64,000 bases of DNA, from the NCBI GenBank assembly GCA_033239125.1, contig BSWB01000005.1, forward strand, positions 49,026,993 to 49,090,992, in the 5' to 3' direction. Positions 9,649 to 21,372 of the stretch are shown one piece after another. Both the position numbers and the translations under genes were made by a program. A model generated the notes under the pieces. The model was given only the letters and a program-made list of their open reading frames with translations. It had not been told where the DNA came from and did not search any database. Origin of the DNA: Fagopyrum homotropicum. Lineage: Eukaryota; Streptophyta; Magnoliopsida; Caryophyllales; Polygonaceae. Every line of letters begins with the position of its first letter. Within the stretch, counting starts at the first letter, position 1.

Positions 9649-10677
9649 CAATCGGCCGACACCAAGGCTAAGCTCATTTACCATTTAGCCTTGAAGATAG
9701 CTCATAGGGTCCTTTCGGAGTGTCTCTTCCCTAGCACCGAGACCCCACAAAAGATCAAAACCGATGAGCTCTTCCTCCTTTATTGCATGCTTACCGGTTG
9801 ATCCGCCGATTGTGCCACCCTCCTTGCCTCCACCATTAGAAAATTGAAGAACAAAAGGGCCGGGAACATAGGTTATGGGGGTATTGTGACTCACATAGCC
9901 ACTTAGTTGGGGATTGACTACTCCACATGTACTAGGATAGCGGCGAGACCTTTGGGTCTCAACGGGCTTATGACTAGAGGTATTATCTTTCCCCGCCACC
10001 AAGCTCCACCTACCGCAACCATGCCATGGGAGGAGAGAGGTGGTAGAGGTATACCATGGCTTCCCGAGTACTCCATCATGCTAGGCCGCCATAATTGGAA
10101 GGAGACCTTCGCATACATGCATGCGAATAGACTTGTAGCCCATCCATATGTGCCGGATGAGGTCCCAGCTGGGGATGATGATGAGGAGATGGGAGGAGGA
10201 GATGATCATGACGTAGGAGGTGCTGAGCATGATTTTGGTACATTCCCGAACTAGCCGGCCGACTTCCGGGACCCACCTAGGCGATCTCCCTGACCCTCTA
10301 GACCTTCCGGTTCCTCTTCTTCACGCAGGGCTAGCGTGAGTGAGAGGCCGACTTGGATGAAGACTCCACCCACTTGGTATGGAGCGTAGCCATCATGGAT
10401 GGGAGCTCCTCCTCTATGATATGATCATCCACCGGTAGCACCGACCCCTCCTCAGGACACACCTTCATGGTATAGCTAGCCGCCTTCTTGGTATTCACAA
10501 CTTCCAGGTTGGGCAGATGATCTTTCGAGGAGAGTAGGAGACTTGGAGGTCCGACAGGATTCCCATGACATAGAGCGCCAGGAGAATGCTCGTATCTTGA
10601 GGGATGTCTACCGCCAGCAGTTTGGGTGGAACTTCAGCTCGGATTTCTATCCATTCCCACCACCGCCGTCCCATTGA
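9649..10677 (+). pseudogene. B1 tail ORF, ATHILA ORF1-like, 5'-truncated by A1
   Basis: The frame starts mid-protein at the A1 junction and continues to TGA at 10675. It aligns throughout with the B2 tail ORF (KLIYHLALKIAHRVLSECLF; THIA; AARPLGL; MTRGIIFPR; AMPWE; ACMHANRLV-like block; PPPPSH end). No indel breaks the frame, but there are several stops (9799, 9907 region, 10252 and more in the Trp/Pro-rich part 10290-10520). Most are TAG or TGA at codons where B2 has Gln, Arg or Trp, which fits C-to-T decay. The N-terminal part must lie left of A1, outside the window. Confidence 0.85.
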
Positions 10678-12033
10678 TGATATTGAGATGACTGCCGGTT
10701 AGAGCCGCTCCACCACCATTAGTGAGTTTCCTTTGTTTCTTTCCTTTTCCCTTCTTTATTTCTTTTAAACATTGAGGACAATGTATGTTTCAAGTATGGG
10801 GTGGGGTGTGACTATCGTTTGTAATAACTCTACTCACTTTGCTTTGCTTATGACTATGAACACTTGCATGTTTCCTTTCATTGTCACACGTTTCATTATT
10901 GTATTAAAAAGCTTTGAAAAACCCATAAAAATTTGAAAAATTTGAAAAGGTTTTGTGCTTCTAAGATTAGAGATGAATTCTATGATGAAAACCACTTGTG
11001 GAATGAGTTTTTGATGACAATTGTATGCTTGAATTGAATTATGAATTGTGAAGAGATTAAGTATGTTGTTTATCCTTTCTTGCAAGTTTCATAATGTGAA
11101 GGTTTTTATCTAAATCATATGGAGAAACGAAGGTTGCAATCACAATATAAGTTCTTATACTTCTTTATGAAATGATTAAGGCACCTCGATTTTCTTACTT
11201 TTTTCTTTGATCATTTAGCCCCTCAATGAAAATAATTGCCTCATTTACCTATCCGGGAATTAGGAAGAGTTAATTTTGGCATGTTTGATGTGGGAGGGCC
11301 ATGAAAGTAATTGTTTAAATTCAAAGTGTAGGAAATTATAGGTTTGGGGAAGTCAATCATGACGATGAGTAACTCGGCACCATTCACATAGCCGGGTGTT
11401 TGTGTCTTGCCAAAGTCGGATTGAGAGATATTCCTAACGGATTATGGTATGTGCATCAAGGGTTTGAGGCATCTCAAAATTGAGAAACGCCAATCTCCTA
11501 GGCTTCAGTTTTTGTGCACCGCTGTCCATAACTCCAAAAGTAAAGTCGAAAATTTATGTGCAAAAAGTCTAGAGCAAAGCTCTAAGTTGGTGGTTAGTTC
11601 AAATGGTGAAAAGAAAAGAGTTTGTGTTGTTCCTTCTTCCCGGATTCATACACCACAATCCTTTACAAGTTTCCCACCTTTTTCCGTATTCTTGGCCTTA
11701 CTTGAAAGTCCTTGAGATCATAAAAGTGTTATTTGACTTAGTGATCTAAATTGAAGTTTCACATGCTTGATTTTGACAAGGCTTGAAGGTTATGATGTTT
11801 GTCTTGAAGTATTTGCAATTTATGAAGCTCCTTTGCTTTGCATATTTTGGTTTATGTGTATGAACGTTTTCAAGAATGAATGAAGAAAGGTTTGAGGATG
11901 ATCTATTGATTAGAAGCACATTAACCAAAAAGATTGTTCTGTTTTGTTTTGCATCCATATTTCATTCTACCATATATTCTAAGCTTTAGAAAACCTTACT
12001 TGGGGACAAGCAAGTGGCAAGTATGGGGTATTT
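10678..12033 (+). other. B1 3' non-coding tail and polypurine tract
   Basis: About 1.36 kb without a credible gene. It begins with GAGGACAATGTATGTTT and a first purine tract-like CAAGTATGGGGTGGGG (10791-10806), carries the block conserved with family A (about 11220-11530), and ends with GGGGACAAGCAAG and the polypurine tract AAGTATGGGGTATTT (12019-12033). Confidence 0.75.
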
Positions 12034-13691
12034 TGTTAGCATGAAATATGACTATATTTTAGGCACTTGTTTTAGTTGTTTTTCCCTCTTTATTGTGTTC
12101 TTAGATATGAGTTTGAAGCAATTGTGAGCTTATTCACCCACTTTGTCGATATAGAGATCTACACTAGCTTCGTTTTGTTTCTAGGTGAATAAAGGCTTGG
12201 ATTGGAGCAAAATGAGGAAAGGAAGGAGCATTTGATCATGCTTGATGGCAAGGAAGTGCTTTGGAGAGGCTAAGGAAGGAGCACGAGTGAAGAATGTCAC
12301 GAAACAAAGGCAAAAACAAAGAGTCTGGAAGTCCACGCCCTGAATTACGGTCGTGGAGAAGACATTTGAAGAACCATGCTCTAAATTACGGCCGTGGATT
12401 TAGCAACATGATCGTGGAAGTGAGTTTGGAGCACAACAAAAAGTTACACGGTCTAAACCACGGCCGTGGAAAGTTGTTCATGACCGTGATTTTAGTGATT
12501 TTGTGGCGTGTCATATTTGCCACGTCAACAACGTTATTGGGCTTTCTCGTAACCCTATTTCGCCCTATAAAAAGGCTTGAGAAAGGAGTTTCGAGGACCT
12601 TCGCTTAGACCCTCGTGAGAGCTTTGGAGACGGCAGCCTTAGGGTTTCATTTCAGCCTTGAGGATTGGAGATTGGTGAAAGACGCGATATTAGAGATTAC
12701 GTACTTTCGGATATTCTAGGGTTTTCATTGGAGAACGGATTGACATCCCGTTCTTTGTGGTTTCTATAGATCATTGTGAGGATTTCTTATTCTATTTTTT
12801 GAATTCATAATCATGCTTCTTTTGTTATTCGGATTCGAGATTAATTGTGATTGTTTATTGAGTTTTCGAGGGTTTTCATATTTCTTTCTTCGTAAATTGA
12901 TTTTTGATATCATGATGATGGTTATTGGCTAAAACCCTTTAGCAATTCTAAGGTGAAGGGTTGAAAGTTGTGGCTTAGATAGTGATAGATCGATCGTAAC
13001 TTGATTGGACCCTGAGAGTGTGAGAAACATCGTTGACACCCTAAATTACGGGCTGTTCTTCAGTTCCACGGCCGTTGAATCTCAAGATCTAGCCGTGATT
13101 TTCTCTATTTTACGACCTTTGCTTTTGCTTTAATCCAAAGTTAAAGATTTGCTTTAACCTATCCTTGGCTTGCCTTTCCTAGGTAGTAGTGAGACTCGAC
13201 ATCCTCTATTTCGGTTTCGAGTGTCACAACCTTAACCGTTTTAGTTTATCTTTGATTCCTTGGGTTTGGGCATGGGTATTTGAGAGTAATTCTTGTCCTT
13301 AGATCCTTTCTATATTGCAGCCTCAACAACCTTTATAGAGAGAGCCTTTTGGTAAGACATATAGGGTTTTGAAACTTCACCATACATAACCTTACTTTAG
13401 TTATACCTTTGCAAATCTCAACTCTGTCCTTATATATATAGTATATCTTGAATCGATTACCACAATTGGATGCCTGGATCTTTAGGGTTGCTATTTTCCC
13501 AATATTTGCAAAGCTTTTCTATTTTTACTTGCTCGATATTATCGAAACTGAATTTGACTCACCAAATCCCTGAGTTCAATACTCTGGAATTCTTGCTTTA
13601 CTACGCCGATCCGTACACTACGGGTTCGCTTGCTTTGATTTCAGTTTTATAAATTTAAAACTTATTGCCACGCACGCTTAGAGGCGAACAA
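12034..13691 (+). repeat. B1 3' LTR
   Basis: The LTR of 1,658 bp runs from TGTTAGCATG to GAGGCGAACAA. Its start and end resemble family A, but the middle differs. A family B motif cluster built on ATTACGGCCGTGG and CCACGGCCGTGG lies at 12331-12500, followed by the TATA box TATAAAAAG at 12566-12574. A smaller motif cluster lies at 13040-13115. The B2 5' LTR is the matching full copy. Confidence 0.92.
12566..12574 (+). promoter_or_regulatory. TATA box of the B1 LTR
   Basis: CCCTATAAAAAGGC lies about 70 bp after the end of the family B motif cluster. B2 has the decayed equivalent at 58161-58168 on the other strand. Confidence 0.7.
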
Positions 13692-16030
13692 TGCCATTCG
13701 GGCTCAAGAATGCGTCCGCCATCTTTACGGAGTTGATGAATGGCATATTTATCGACTTCCTAGATTATTTTGTGGTGGTCTTCATAGATGATATCCTGGT
13801 GTACTCTCGTAACAGAGAGAATCATGCAGGACAACTGAGGATAGTGATGCGAGTTTTGAGGGATAGAGAACTGTACGCCAAGTTCTCTAAGTGCGAGTTA
13901 TGGATGTCAGAGGTAACCTTTCTGGGTCATGTTGTCTCCGCCGATGGGATCAAGGTTGATACCGCGAAGATCGAGTCTGTAGCAGCGTGGACGATACCGA
14001 CGAACGTCAAGGAAGTGCGTTGCTTTCTTGGCTGAGCCGGTTATTTCCGACGGTTTGTGGAGGGATTCTCTGTGATTTCCCATCCACTTACCATCTCGTT
14101 GTGGAAGACTACCCAATTTGTATGGTCTGAGTCGTGTACTCAGATTTTTGAGGAGTTGAAGAGACGTCAAACTTCCGCTCCTATCTTTGCGCAACCGGAG
14201 GGGACAAAGGACCTTGTGGTCTATAGTGACGCATCCAAGCTAGGCTTGGGATGTGTTCTGATGCAGCATGGAAGAGTTACTGCATATGTGTCTAGACAGT
14301 TAAAGGCGTGTGAGAAGAGCTATTCGACTCATGATTTAGAGTTGGTAGCCGTAGTTCATGCATTGAAGATCTGGAGACATTACCTGTATTGTGCTATATG
14401 TTAGATCTTCACAGACCATAAGTGTCTGAAGTTTATTTTTACGCAGCGGGAATTGAATAACCGCCAGCGTAGATGGCTTGATCTTATCAAGGATATTGAC
14501 CTTGAGATCCTATACCATCCAGGGAAGGCGAATGTTGTCGCCGACACCTTGAGCAGGAAGACGTATCGAGAGAAGGCGATTGCAAGATTGACAATTCAGC
14601 CTCAGCTTCAGAGAGATCTAGCCTGGCTAGAGATGGACATCCAGTTTCTTGATGAGGATGCCCTGTTGAGTACTTTAGAGGTTCTACTTGATCTGTTGGG
14701 TGAGATCCAACAGAAGCAGGGGACCTGCCCGACTTTGACGAGGATACGAGATATGATGTCTTATGGTGAGGCACTCTAGTTCTCCATAAGAACATATGGA
14801 TTGATGAGACTCCGCGACCACGTCTGTGTATCCGCTGATGCGGATATGAGGCAGAGGATTCTACAGGAGGCTCACTCTACACCTTACTCAATGCACCCAA
14901 GTGCGAGTAAGATGTATCCAAATGTGAGACGTTCATATTGGTGGGGAGGGCTGAAGCCCGATTTAGCTAGATTTGTGGCTTAGTGTGCAACATGTCAGTA
15001 GGTCAAGATAGAGCATTGCAGACCAGGAGGAGAGCTCCATCCATTTCTAGTACCGTAGTGGAAGTGGGAGGACATCTCCACGGACTTTGTGATAGGATTG
15101 AAATCAAACAGGAGCTTTGATGCTATCTGGGTTGTGGTTGACAAAATGACGAAGATTGTAAGTTTCCTTTCTATCAGGGAAACATGGTCAGTGAGAAGAT
15201 TGGTTGAGGAGTACACTAGGCAGATAGTGAGGCTCCATGGTGTACCAAGGACGATCGTCTCAGATCGAGATGGACGATTCACCTCGAGGTTGTGGCAGCA
15301 GATTCAGACTGCTATGGGGACAAGTTTGCATTTCACGACTGCGTTCCTTCCTTAGAAAGATGGTCAGCTAGAGAGGACCATTCAGACGCTATATGACATG
15401 TTGCGAGCTTGTGAGTTGGATTGGGGACAGTGATGGTCAGATTATATCCCGTTGGTTAAGTTCTCATACAACAACAATTGGCATGCATCGATTGGGATGG
15501 ACCTATATGAGGCACTGTATGGGCGTAAATGTCGTACACCGTTATGCTGGGATGAGCTTTGCAGTGTTAGTGGTATAGCGCTAGAGCAGATTCAGGATGA
15601 TATGGCTCAAGTAGCTCTGATCATAGAGAGGATGCTGGTTGCACAGAGTTTCCAGAAGTCATATGTAGACAAGAGGCGTCGGCCTCTAGAGTTCAGAGTT
15701 GGAGCTCATGTCTGGCTGAGAGTATCTCCGACGCGAGGCGTCAAACGTTTTGGCATAAAGGGGAAGCCCCGATATGTCGGTCCTTTTGAGATACTCGATA
15801 GAGTTTGGAGACTAGCGTACAGATTGGCTTTGCCACCGAGGTTAGAGGGTGTTCACTCTGTATTTCATGTGTCTCAGCTGAGAGAGTATATGCTAGACCC
15901 GAGGCACATTGCAAGTTACGATGATTTAGTGGTTGAGCCGGACCACACTTTTATTGAGCACCCTATTGCAGTCCTAAAACGAGGTGTGAGATGCCTACGT
16001 TCGAAGGACATTCCTATGCCGAGGATATAG
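13692..16030 (+). pseudogene. pol: C1 pol fragment: RT-RNase H-integrase, broken
   Basis: The frame opens where B1 cut RT, at the MPFGL block, and runs to about 16030 without a frameshift. RT active site reads VVVFIDDILVYS; RNase H begins VVYSDASKLGLG and includes HDLELVAVVHALKIWRHYL; the linker YHPGKANVVADTLSR follows. Integrase has the HHCC finger, the catalytic residues in ISTDFV, VSDRDGRF and QLERTIQT (Glu kept), and GPFEILDRV in the C-terminal part. At least eight in-frame stops occur (14033, 14402, 14777, 14981, 14999, about 15056, 15353, 15432); most are TAG at family Gln positions. The chromodomain-like end seen in C2 (WSRRGIDEATWE) is unreadable after 16030. Inactive. Confidence 0.9.
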
Positions 16031-16612
16031 TGGTCTATGCTGAGATAGATGCACCTGTAGGATCCCTGAGTAGATCTTAGTACTATCTTGGTGAGTGTTA
16101 TGTTATGTGTTTAAGTTATATGTTGTGTTTTCGTGCTAGCTGTGATGTGTGCATATGATCTTTTAGATCTTGTTTGCTAGCGCGAGTTATGTAATAGTTG
16201 GAGATGGTTCTTTCCTCCATAATATTGTGTTGTGATTAGGGTGGAGCTGGAGATGGTTATTCCTCCATGATATTGTTGATGAACATACTGTGAGTGGAGA
16301 CGGTTTTCCTCCACGTAGTTGTGTTATGCGTATGATTTGGCTGGAGACGGCTTACCTCCATGCCTTGTGATGTGGTTATGAGTTGGCTAGAGATGGGTTA
16401 CATCTATGCCTTACTTAGTGGTGTGATAGTGTTGCTGGAGTGATGATTCCTCCATGTTGTGCTTTAAGGTTATAGAATGTTATAGATTATGATCTTATGA
16501 ACGGAATTGTGATTCCTCCGATAGGAAGAGTGTTTATACTTCGGCGTATGGGTCCAAGAGGTTTTGGGATCATGCAAGTTTCGGGACGAAACTTGTTTTT
16601 AAAGGAGTGTGA
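16031..16612 (+). other. C1 3' spacer with minisatellite, hairpin and polypurine tract
   Basis: Non-coding stretch between pol and the 3' LTR. It holds about six units of 46-50 bp at 16200-16470, each starting GGAGAYGG and pairing with TCCTCCA, then the hairpin AAGTTTCGGGACGAAACTT (16576-16594) and a purine-rich AAAGGAGTG next to the LTR. Confidence 0.75.
16200..16470 (+). repeat. C1 minisatellite, about 47 bp x 6
   Basis: Successive units begin near 16200, 16250, 16297, 16344, 16390 and 16438 with GGAGATGG or GGAGACGG, followed by CCTCCAT and a variable TTGTG-rich part. Each unit can fold as a short GGAG/CTCC hairpin. Confidence 0.75.
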
Positions 16613-16639
16613 TGTAAGAGCCTTAGTCTTTTAGAGATC

Positions 16640-16827
16640 CCGCGCTTGCGCCTCAGCTGAGACGCAGGTACTGAGCCTTGCTTGAGCCGCCCCTGCGGCC
16701 AGACCACCACCCCCAGCACCCCTATTGGCCGCCCCTGCGCCTCCTAGGTCCGTCCTTGCGGATTCTGGTGGGCTGCAACCGTCTTTGTTGACCTTGACCC
16801 GTGCTTTTGGCTGACTTCCTTTATAAG
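16640..16827 (+). promoter_or_regulatory. C1 LTR promoter: CCGCCCCTGCGCC array plus TATA
   Basis: GC-rich motif copies (CCGCGCTTGCGCC, CCGCCCCTGCGG, CCGCCCCTGCGCC, CCGTCCTTGCGG) sit 60-180 bp upstream of CTTTATAAGCC. The arrangement matches the other families, each with its own motif. Confidence 0.5.
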
Positions 16828-17827
16828 CCTCCCTTTGCTTTCAGGAGATGGTGTCTTAATCTTTTCCAGCTCCTTTTTCCTTCCTCACATTCATCTTCTC
16901 CTCCTCCTCTCTTCCTTTGGATCTTCTTCTTGATCTTCTTTGATCTTGTGTGAGCCTTGAGAGAGTTTTGAGCTTGGTGAGCTTCGATGATGTTGATGCT
17001 GAGATGTGGAAGTTACTATTGCTATTGTGCTTTGGTTAGTAGCTGGTGAGGGTGTCCTTCCTTTCCTTAGCTGTTGTGGTAAGTTCCTTTCCTCTTTTCC
17101 TTCTTCCTTTCTTCTCTTGTTCTTCTTAGATTAGGAATCTACAAGAATTAGTGTTATGTTAATCTTCTTGTACCTTGTTGTTGATCATATGTATGTATAT
17201 ATGTATATGATTGCCTTTGGGGCAATGAAGGAGTGAAGAGATCGAGAGAAGGATCGAAGAGAAGTCGGTATCAGTTTTCTGCACACCAGCCGCCCCTGCG
17301 CCTGAGCTGAGCCGCTCATACGCCTGGGTGAGCCGCCCTTGCGCCTAGGTTGGTCCGCCCCTGCGTCTGACTGGTTCAACACCTTGGCTTCTCTTGCTTC
17401 CGCCGGTGCGTGTCCAGGACATACCTAGTTGATATGTTTCCTTCTTTACTTTCCTTTGGCTTTGGCTTTAGGTGTGGCTAGGCTAGTATGGTTGATCATG
17501 AGCTTGATGAGATGTATGTTGGGAATGTGCCTTATGCACTTGTATGCATGTTGAGGATTTGTAGGTTTAGATCCGCGTTATAGGATAGTTCTGATTATGA
17601 GGTGTAGGAGACGCGTCTCCTAACCTTTGTAGCATTTGATATTGTGTATACCTTTGCTATTGCAGGCGTTGATCATTTCCTCAAGGGGAAACTATGACGT
17701 GGTACGGGTTACGAGTTTTCAGGTATGTCCATAGGACTTACTTAGCGTGAAGTTATGGATTTGAGTGTTTGTGATGGTTGTGTGTGTGCGCATATGATTG
17801 TTGCAATTATAACCTAAAGTCGACTAG

Positions 17828-17832
17828 GATGA
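17828..17832 (+). other. Left target-site duplication of D1 (GATGA)
   Basis: GATGA directly precedes the D1 LTR start TGTAACG and recurs at 62069-62073 after the D1 3' LTR, where C1 LTR sequence resumes. Confidence 0.9.
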
Positions 17833-18408
17833 TGTAACGCCCAAAATTTTGGTTCCATTTACGTGAGACGTTAAAAGCCTTGAGCAAGGGCTACCGCCCT
17901 TGCGGCTTAGAAGGCCCGCGACCGCGGCTGTCCGTGACGGCGGCTTGGACGTCCCGCGGGGGCGGTGACATGTTAGATCGGGAGTTAGGTGCCTTTTCCG
18001 TCCGACCTTTCATCTCCTAACTCCTTTATGCCGACACATTACTAGGGGTGATTCTTGGGCTGCTTGACCTTTGCTCTCCTCCTATTTATGCAGCCTTATC
18101 TCCCTCCTTCATTCCTTTTCACGTTACTTTCTCTACTCTCCTTCCTTCTCCCTCATCTCCTTCACCTTCATCCTCCACCTTAATGTTTCTCTCCTCTTGA
18201 AGCTGTCACACAAAGGTTGGACTGTAGAGACGTGATCCAGAGTAAGTTCTTTCCTTCTCCTTGTTATCTTTTTCTTCCTTTTTCCTTCTTGCACCTTTGA
18301 AGAGTGAGATTCATGGATTCACTCAAGAGAGTCTTCTATTATTCTTTCTTATGTCCTTGCATGCTTAGACCATGGAGGAAGGCTATGATCTTGTGGTGAG
18401 AGCTAAGA
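17833..18408 (+). repeat. D1 5' LTR, first part
   Basis: TGTAACGCCC start; matches the D1 3' LTR from 59974. U3 has GC-rich CCGCCCTTGCGG, CCGCGACCGCGG and CCGCGGGGGCGG at 17890-17970 and a TATA-like CTATTTATG at 18082-18090. It ends at the C2 insertion after GTGAGAGCTAAGA. Confidence 0.9.
18404..18408 (+). other. Left target-site duplication of C2 (TAAGA)
   Basis: TAAGA precedes the LTR TGTAACAC here and follows the other LTR at 29293-29297. Confidence 0.92.
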
Positions 18409-20417
18409 TGTAACACACCGAATCCTAGAGGACTCGAAATGCTACGAGGTGGGACCTCACAATGGGTCCCGGCCCTTCGCCTGACAACAACTTCATCGGA
18501 CCTTACAACACGGCACAAATAAAAAGGCAAAACATAGAGTTTTATAACATGAGCGAAATAAAAATCCAAATCTGAAAACAATACAACCAAGTCTCAAAAC
18601 CGAAAATACAAACAACAGTCTCAATAGTCATGAAATAAAATATAACAGTCCCGTCCTATAATGCACGGAACCCCGGCTGCCCACTACCGCCGGATCACTC
18701 GATCGCCTCCCTAACCTGCAACGCATCTACAAGCGGTATAAAACCGTTAGCTAACATTCTATGCATAAGTATAAAGGTATAAGCACAAACACACAACATA
18801 CGCAATCAATATGCAACACTCATTCCTTTTATTATCTTTAATTAAGTGATACGTCATTACTAATGATACTTATTTTGTGACACGAGGGATTCCCAAACCT
18901 CGCCCCTGTCCCCGTTTACTAACGCGGAATGGTACTAATGCATGTGACCGTCTACCGGACTGGGCTGGTCGCAGGGAACCTCCTAGACTCTCGCAAGAGC
19001 TAGGCAGATGATGTCACAACCCGTTATCATACACTTGGGTCAATTATACAATATATTACAGTCGGCCTATTCCGGTTTCGTTATTTATCTTAACTATCAA
19101 ACACCACTCATACACATCACACACATGCAAGAAGCCAGCTAAGTAAGTCAGTGGACTTACAGAATTAAATCTCATCTCTCTTAAAAGCACTCAATCAGTA
19201 GCTGCACGAACTCAGTTGCCTATCAAACGAGGCATGAGGGTCAACACTTTTCCTTGGATAATTAGAAGCCTAAAACTCCTAAGATGTACGATTCTATGGC
19301 AGAAGTTATTACAGTGTTTATTTAAGATAAATTGACTATTTTACCCTTGGTCCCGAAACTTCCAAAAACCCGTAATATGTACTTAAATTCTTACTTGAGG
19401 CTAATTAACCCTATTCTACTCCCTAGGATGATTTTAGGTAAAAACTAGAGAAACTACCCATTTTGTATTTCCCGCAAAGTCACTAAGGTCCAACTACAGC
19501 TTCAAATATGAAATTAAAATAAACTTATAAAAATTCAGAAATAAATTTCTAAATTATCTATGATATCTTATCTACTCATAGGAGCAAGAATTTCTTAAAA
19601 CTCTTAAACCATTACTTCTACCAAAATCTTTAAAGTTGCCTACAACACTAAAAATGTTCCCATACTTGGTCAAAATTCACTGCTGGAAAAACAGCTCAAC
19701 TACTCTACTTTGAGACCCTATAACTTTCAATCCGACCGTTCATTTATTCTCAAATTTTAACACAACAAACTACGTATATCCATCTATGATCTATCAAAAA
19801 TTCAACGGTGGATCTTCGACCAATATTTTTAACATTGATTCACAATAGTAACCATTCTTGACCTACCAAACTAATGTTTAAGAAAAGTTTCTCACTTCTA
19901 TTTCGGATGTTCACCTTTACAGCCACAACACACTCCTATAGGTCTCTAGTTCGAATCCACTTATCAGTATAACTCACCCTTTACACTACCCCTAAGTCCT
20001 TAGTTCGTATCTTTGAAGGCACCATCTAAACATCGACCTAAATCTAACATCGTAAGGTCTTTTCTAGTGCAGTCATCCTTGTATGCATACATGATTAATC
20101 TATCTACTGTGCAAGCTTATCATCATAGCGATTTTACTTACTAGACTGAATAGAAAGAGAAAAACTAGAGAGTGAGAGACCAACCGAACGTATGCAGAAA
20201 CGTATGCTGTAAAGGTGCTCCTGGAATCGATTGGGGTGTGCAGAATGTCCTCATTGCTGTGTTGAAGGCCGTCTACAACCAGCCTTCGACTACCCCTGCA
20301 GAAGGTCTCATTCAAATGGGTATGGACGAATGAATAATAGGTGAAGAGAGGGTCGAAGGATTTAAACTCACCACAGCCGTTGTGTGAAGGAATGTATGCA
20401 GAACGTGGGCAACAGAA

Positions 20418-20556
20418 GGACGGCTTGGCTGCGTGAATCTGGAAGCAACGAAGAACGACTTGGTTGCGTGAATCGGGAAGCAAGGAAGAACGACTGGCAG
20501 CGTGAATCTGGGAGCAAGGGAGGACGATCTGGCTGCGTGAATCTAGAAGCAAGAAG
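20418..20556 (-). repeat. 35-bp tandem repeat in C2 LTR, four units
   Basis: On the + strand four units of about 35 bp read GAACGACTTGGCTGCGTGAA followed by TCTGGAAGCAAGGAA, with small differences. The other C2 LTR has the same array at 28493-28630. Position just downstream of the TATA-like box puts it in the LTR transcript. Confidence 0.8.
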
Positions 20557-20584
20557 GGCGTTGCAGTTTCTTCTTTTCTGGCGT

Positions 20585-20960
20585 GAATATAGGGTGGTTA
20601 CAACTCTTTAATTATCTCATTTATGCAGCTGTTACAAGCAGATGGGGAGAGAGGGCAGCTGACGGTTTTGGCGTGAATTCCTTGGGCTGCTCCTGGCTGG
20701 ACTGAAGCAAGAGCTGGGGCTGTTGTGGGTAAGCAAACTGGGCTGAGATTAAGGTAGGAATAGTGGGCTGAAAAATACAAGAAAGATGGCTGAAATAATT
20801 ACAAGAAAGATGGGGTGAATTGTTTGTAAAAAATCTGTCAAAACTCGTCATGGCCTTGTCAGGCCCATGAATGAGTTTGTCACAGATTTGTCGGGCTTTG
20901 TCATGACCTCGTCTCAGCTTAGTCATGGTCTCGTCACAGCTTGTCATGATCTCGTCTAAA
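20585..20960 (-). promoter_or_regulatory. C2 LTR promoter: GTCATGACCTCGTC array plus TATA-like box
   Basis: At 20846-20960 about six copies of a 16-bp motif (TTGTCATGRCCTCGTC on the + strand) lie upstream, in the sense direction, of CTATATTC at 20585-20592. The matching array in the 5' LTR is at 28920-29040. Confidence 0.5.
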
Positions 20961-21217
20961 GTCATCGATAAAAATGAATTATAATAACTAGGGTTTGATA
21001 TAAATTTATCATTTTATGTGAATTAAATTCTACCTAAAATAATAAATAATTATAAGAATTAGAGCTTGATAAAATTTTATCATTTAATGTGAATTAAATT
21101 CTACATAAAATAATAAAATTTGTGAAAAAAGAAGTACTAGATAGAATGGGAAACCATCAACGGCTCGAAGTCCGATTTGATTCGGAATTAGACGGAATAA
21201 AAATTCTGGAAATTACA

Positions 21218-21254
21218 TCACTACCCCCTTAAAATAAGTTTCGTCCCGAAACTT
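21218..21254 (-). other. C2 polypurine tract and adjoining hairpin
   Basis: On the minus strand AAGTTTCGGGACGAAACTT is followed by ATTTTAAGGGGGTAGTGA and then the LTR start TGTAAT. The arms AAGTTTCG/CGAAACTT pair around GGA. C1 and D1 have the same hairpin at the same place. Confidence 0.8.
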
Positions 21255-21372
21255 AGGACAAGGTACTTAATCAAACGACTTCCATAAATAAACTGGTATG
21301 TCCTAGTCTCACTAAAAATTTAATTTCCTTTTCTAAACTTCTCTAACCTTATCAGAGTATAACAAAAAAAAC

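Larger units (their letters stand above)
1..13691 (+). mobile_element. B1: Athila-type element (3' part), inserted in C1 RT and host of A1
   Basis: B1's own bases here are 9649-13691: the rest of its tail ORF, its non-coding tail and its complete 3' LTR. The gag-pol half lies left of the window. At 13691/13692 the sequence switches from the LTR end GGCGAACAA to the C1 RT frame. The same family is present nearly complete as B2 (33909-58725), which fixes the boundaries. The next five bases (TGCCA) would be the right target duplication; the left one is outside the window. Confidence 0.9.
16613..17832 (+). repeat. C1 3' LTR, first part
   Basis: Starts TGTAAGAGCC after the polypurine tract and is cut by D1 at 17832. 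U3 holds at least eight copies of a CCGCCCCTGCGCC-like motif at 16640-16760 and 17288-17370, with a TATA-like TTATAAG at 16821-16827 after the first cluster. From 17723 (GTATGTCC-ATA-GGACTTAC) it becomes similar to the 3' LTR module of C2 and D. It continues at 62074. Confidence 0.82.
18409..21217 (-). repeat. C2 3' LTR
   Basis: The LTR of 2,809 bp has inverted termini (TGTAA...TTACA). The other LTR is 2,588 bp, mainly because it lacks a stretch matching about 19660-19880. In the sense direction U3 carries repeated TTGTCATGRCCTCGTC-like motifs (20846-20960), then a TATA-like CTATATTC (20585-20592) and a 35-bp tandem repeat. The last 755 bp (19164 down to 18409) match the D LTR closely and begin with the hairpin GTAAGTCC-AC-GGACTTAC (one mismatch here). 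Confidence 0.93.

Noticed and set aside
13692..16030. Endogenous pararetrovirus (caulimovirid) pol
   Set aside because: RT and RNase H are followed by an HHCC/DDE integrase, and the element has LTRs. These are Ty3/gypsy features that caulimovirids lack.
20418..20556. Short spaced repeats as a CRISPR-like array
   Set aside because: Units are directly adjacent and diverge along their length, without constant repeats and variable spacers. They lie in a plant LTR.
20621..20965. 114-codon ORF in both C2 LTRs (also 28696-29040)
   Set aside because: It lies upstream of the TATA-like box and its protein simply translates the GTCATGACCTCGTC motif array. The two copies agree because LTRs are duplicates.
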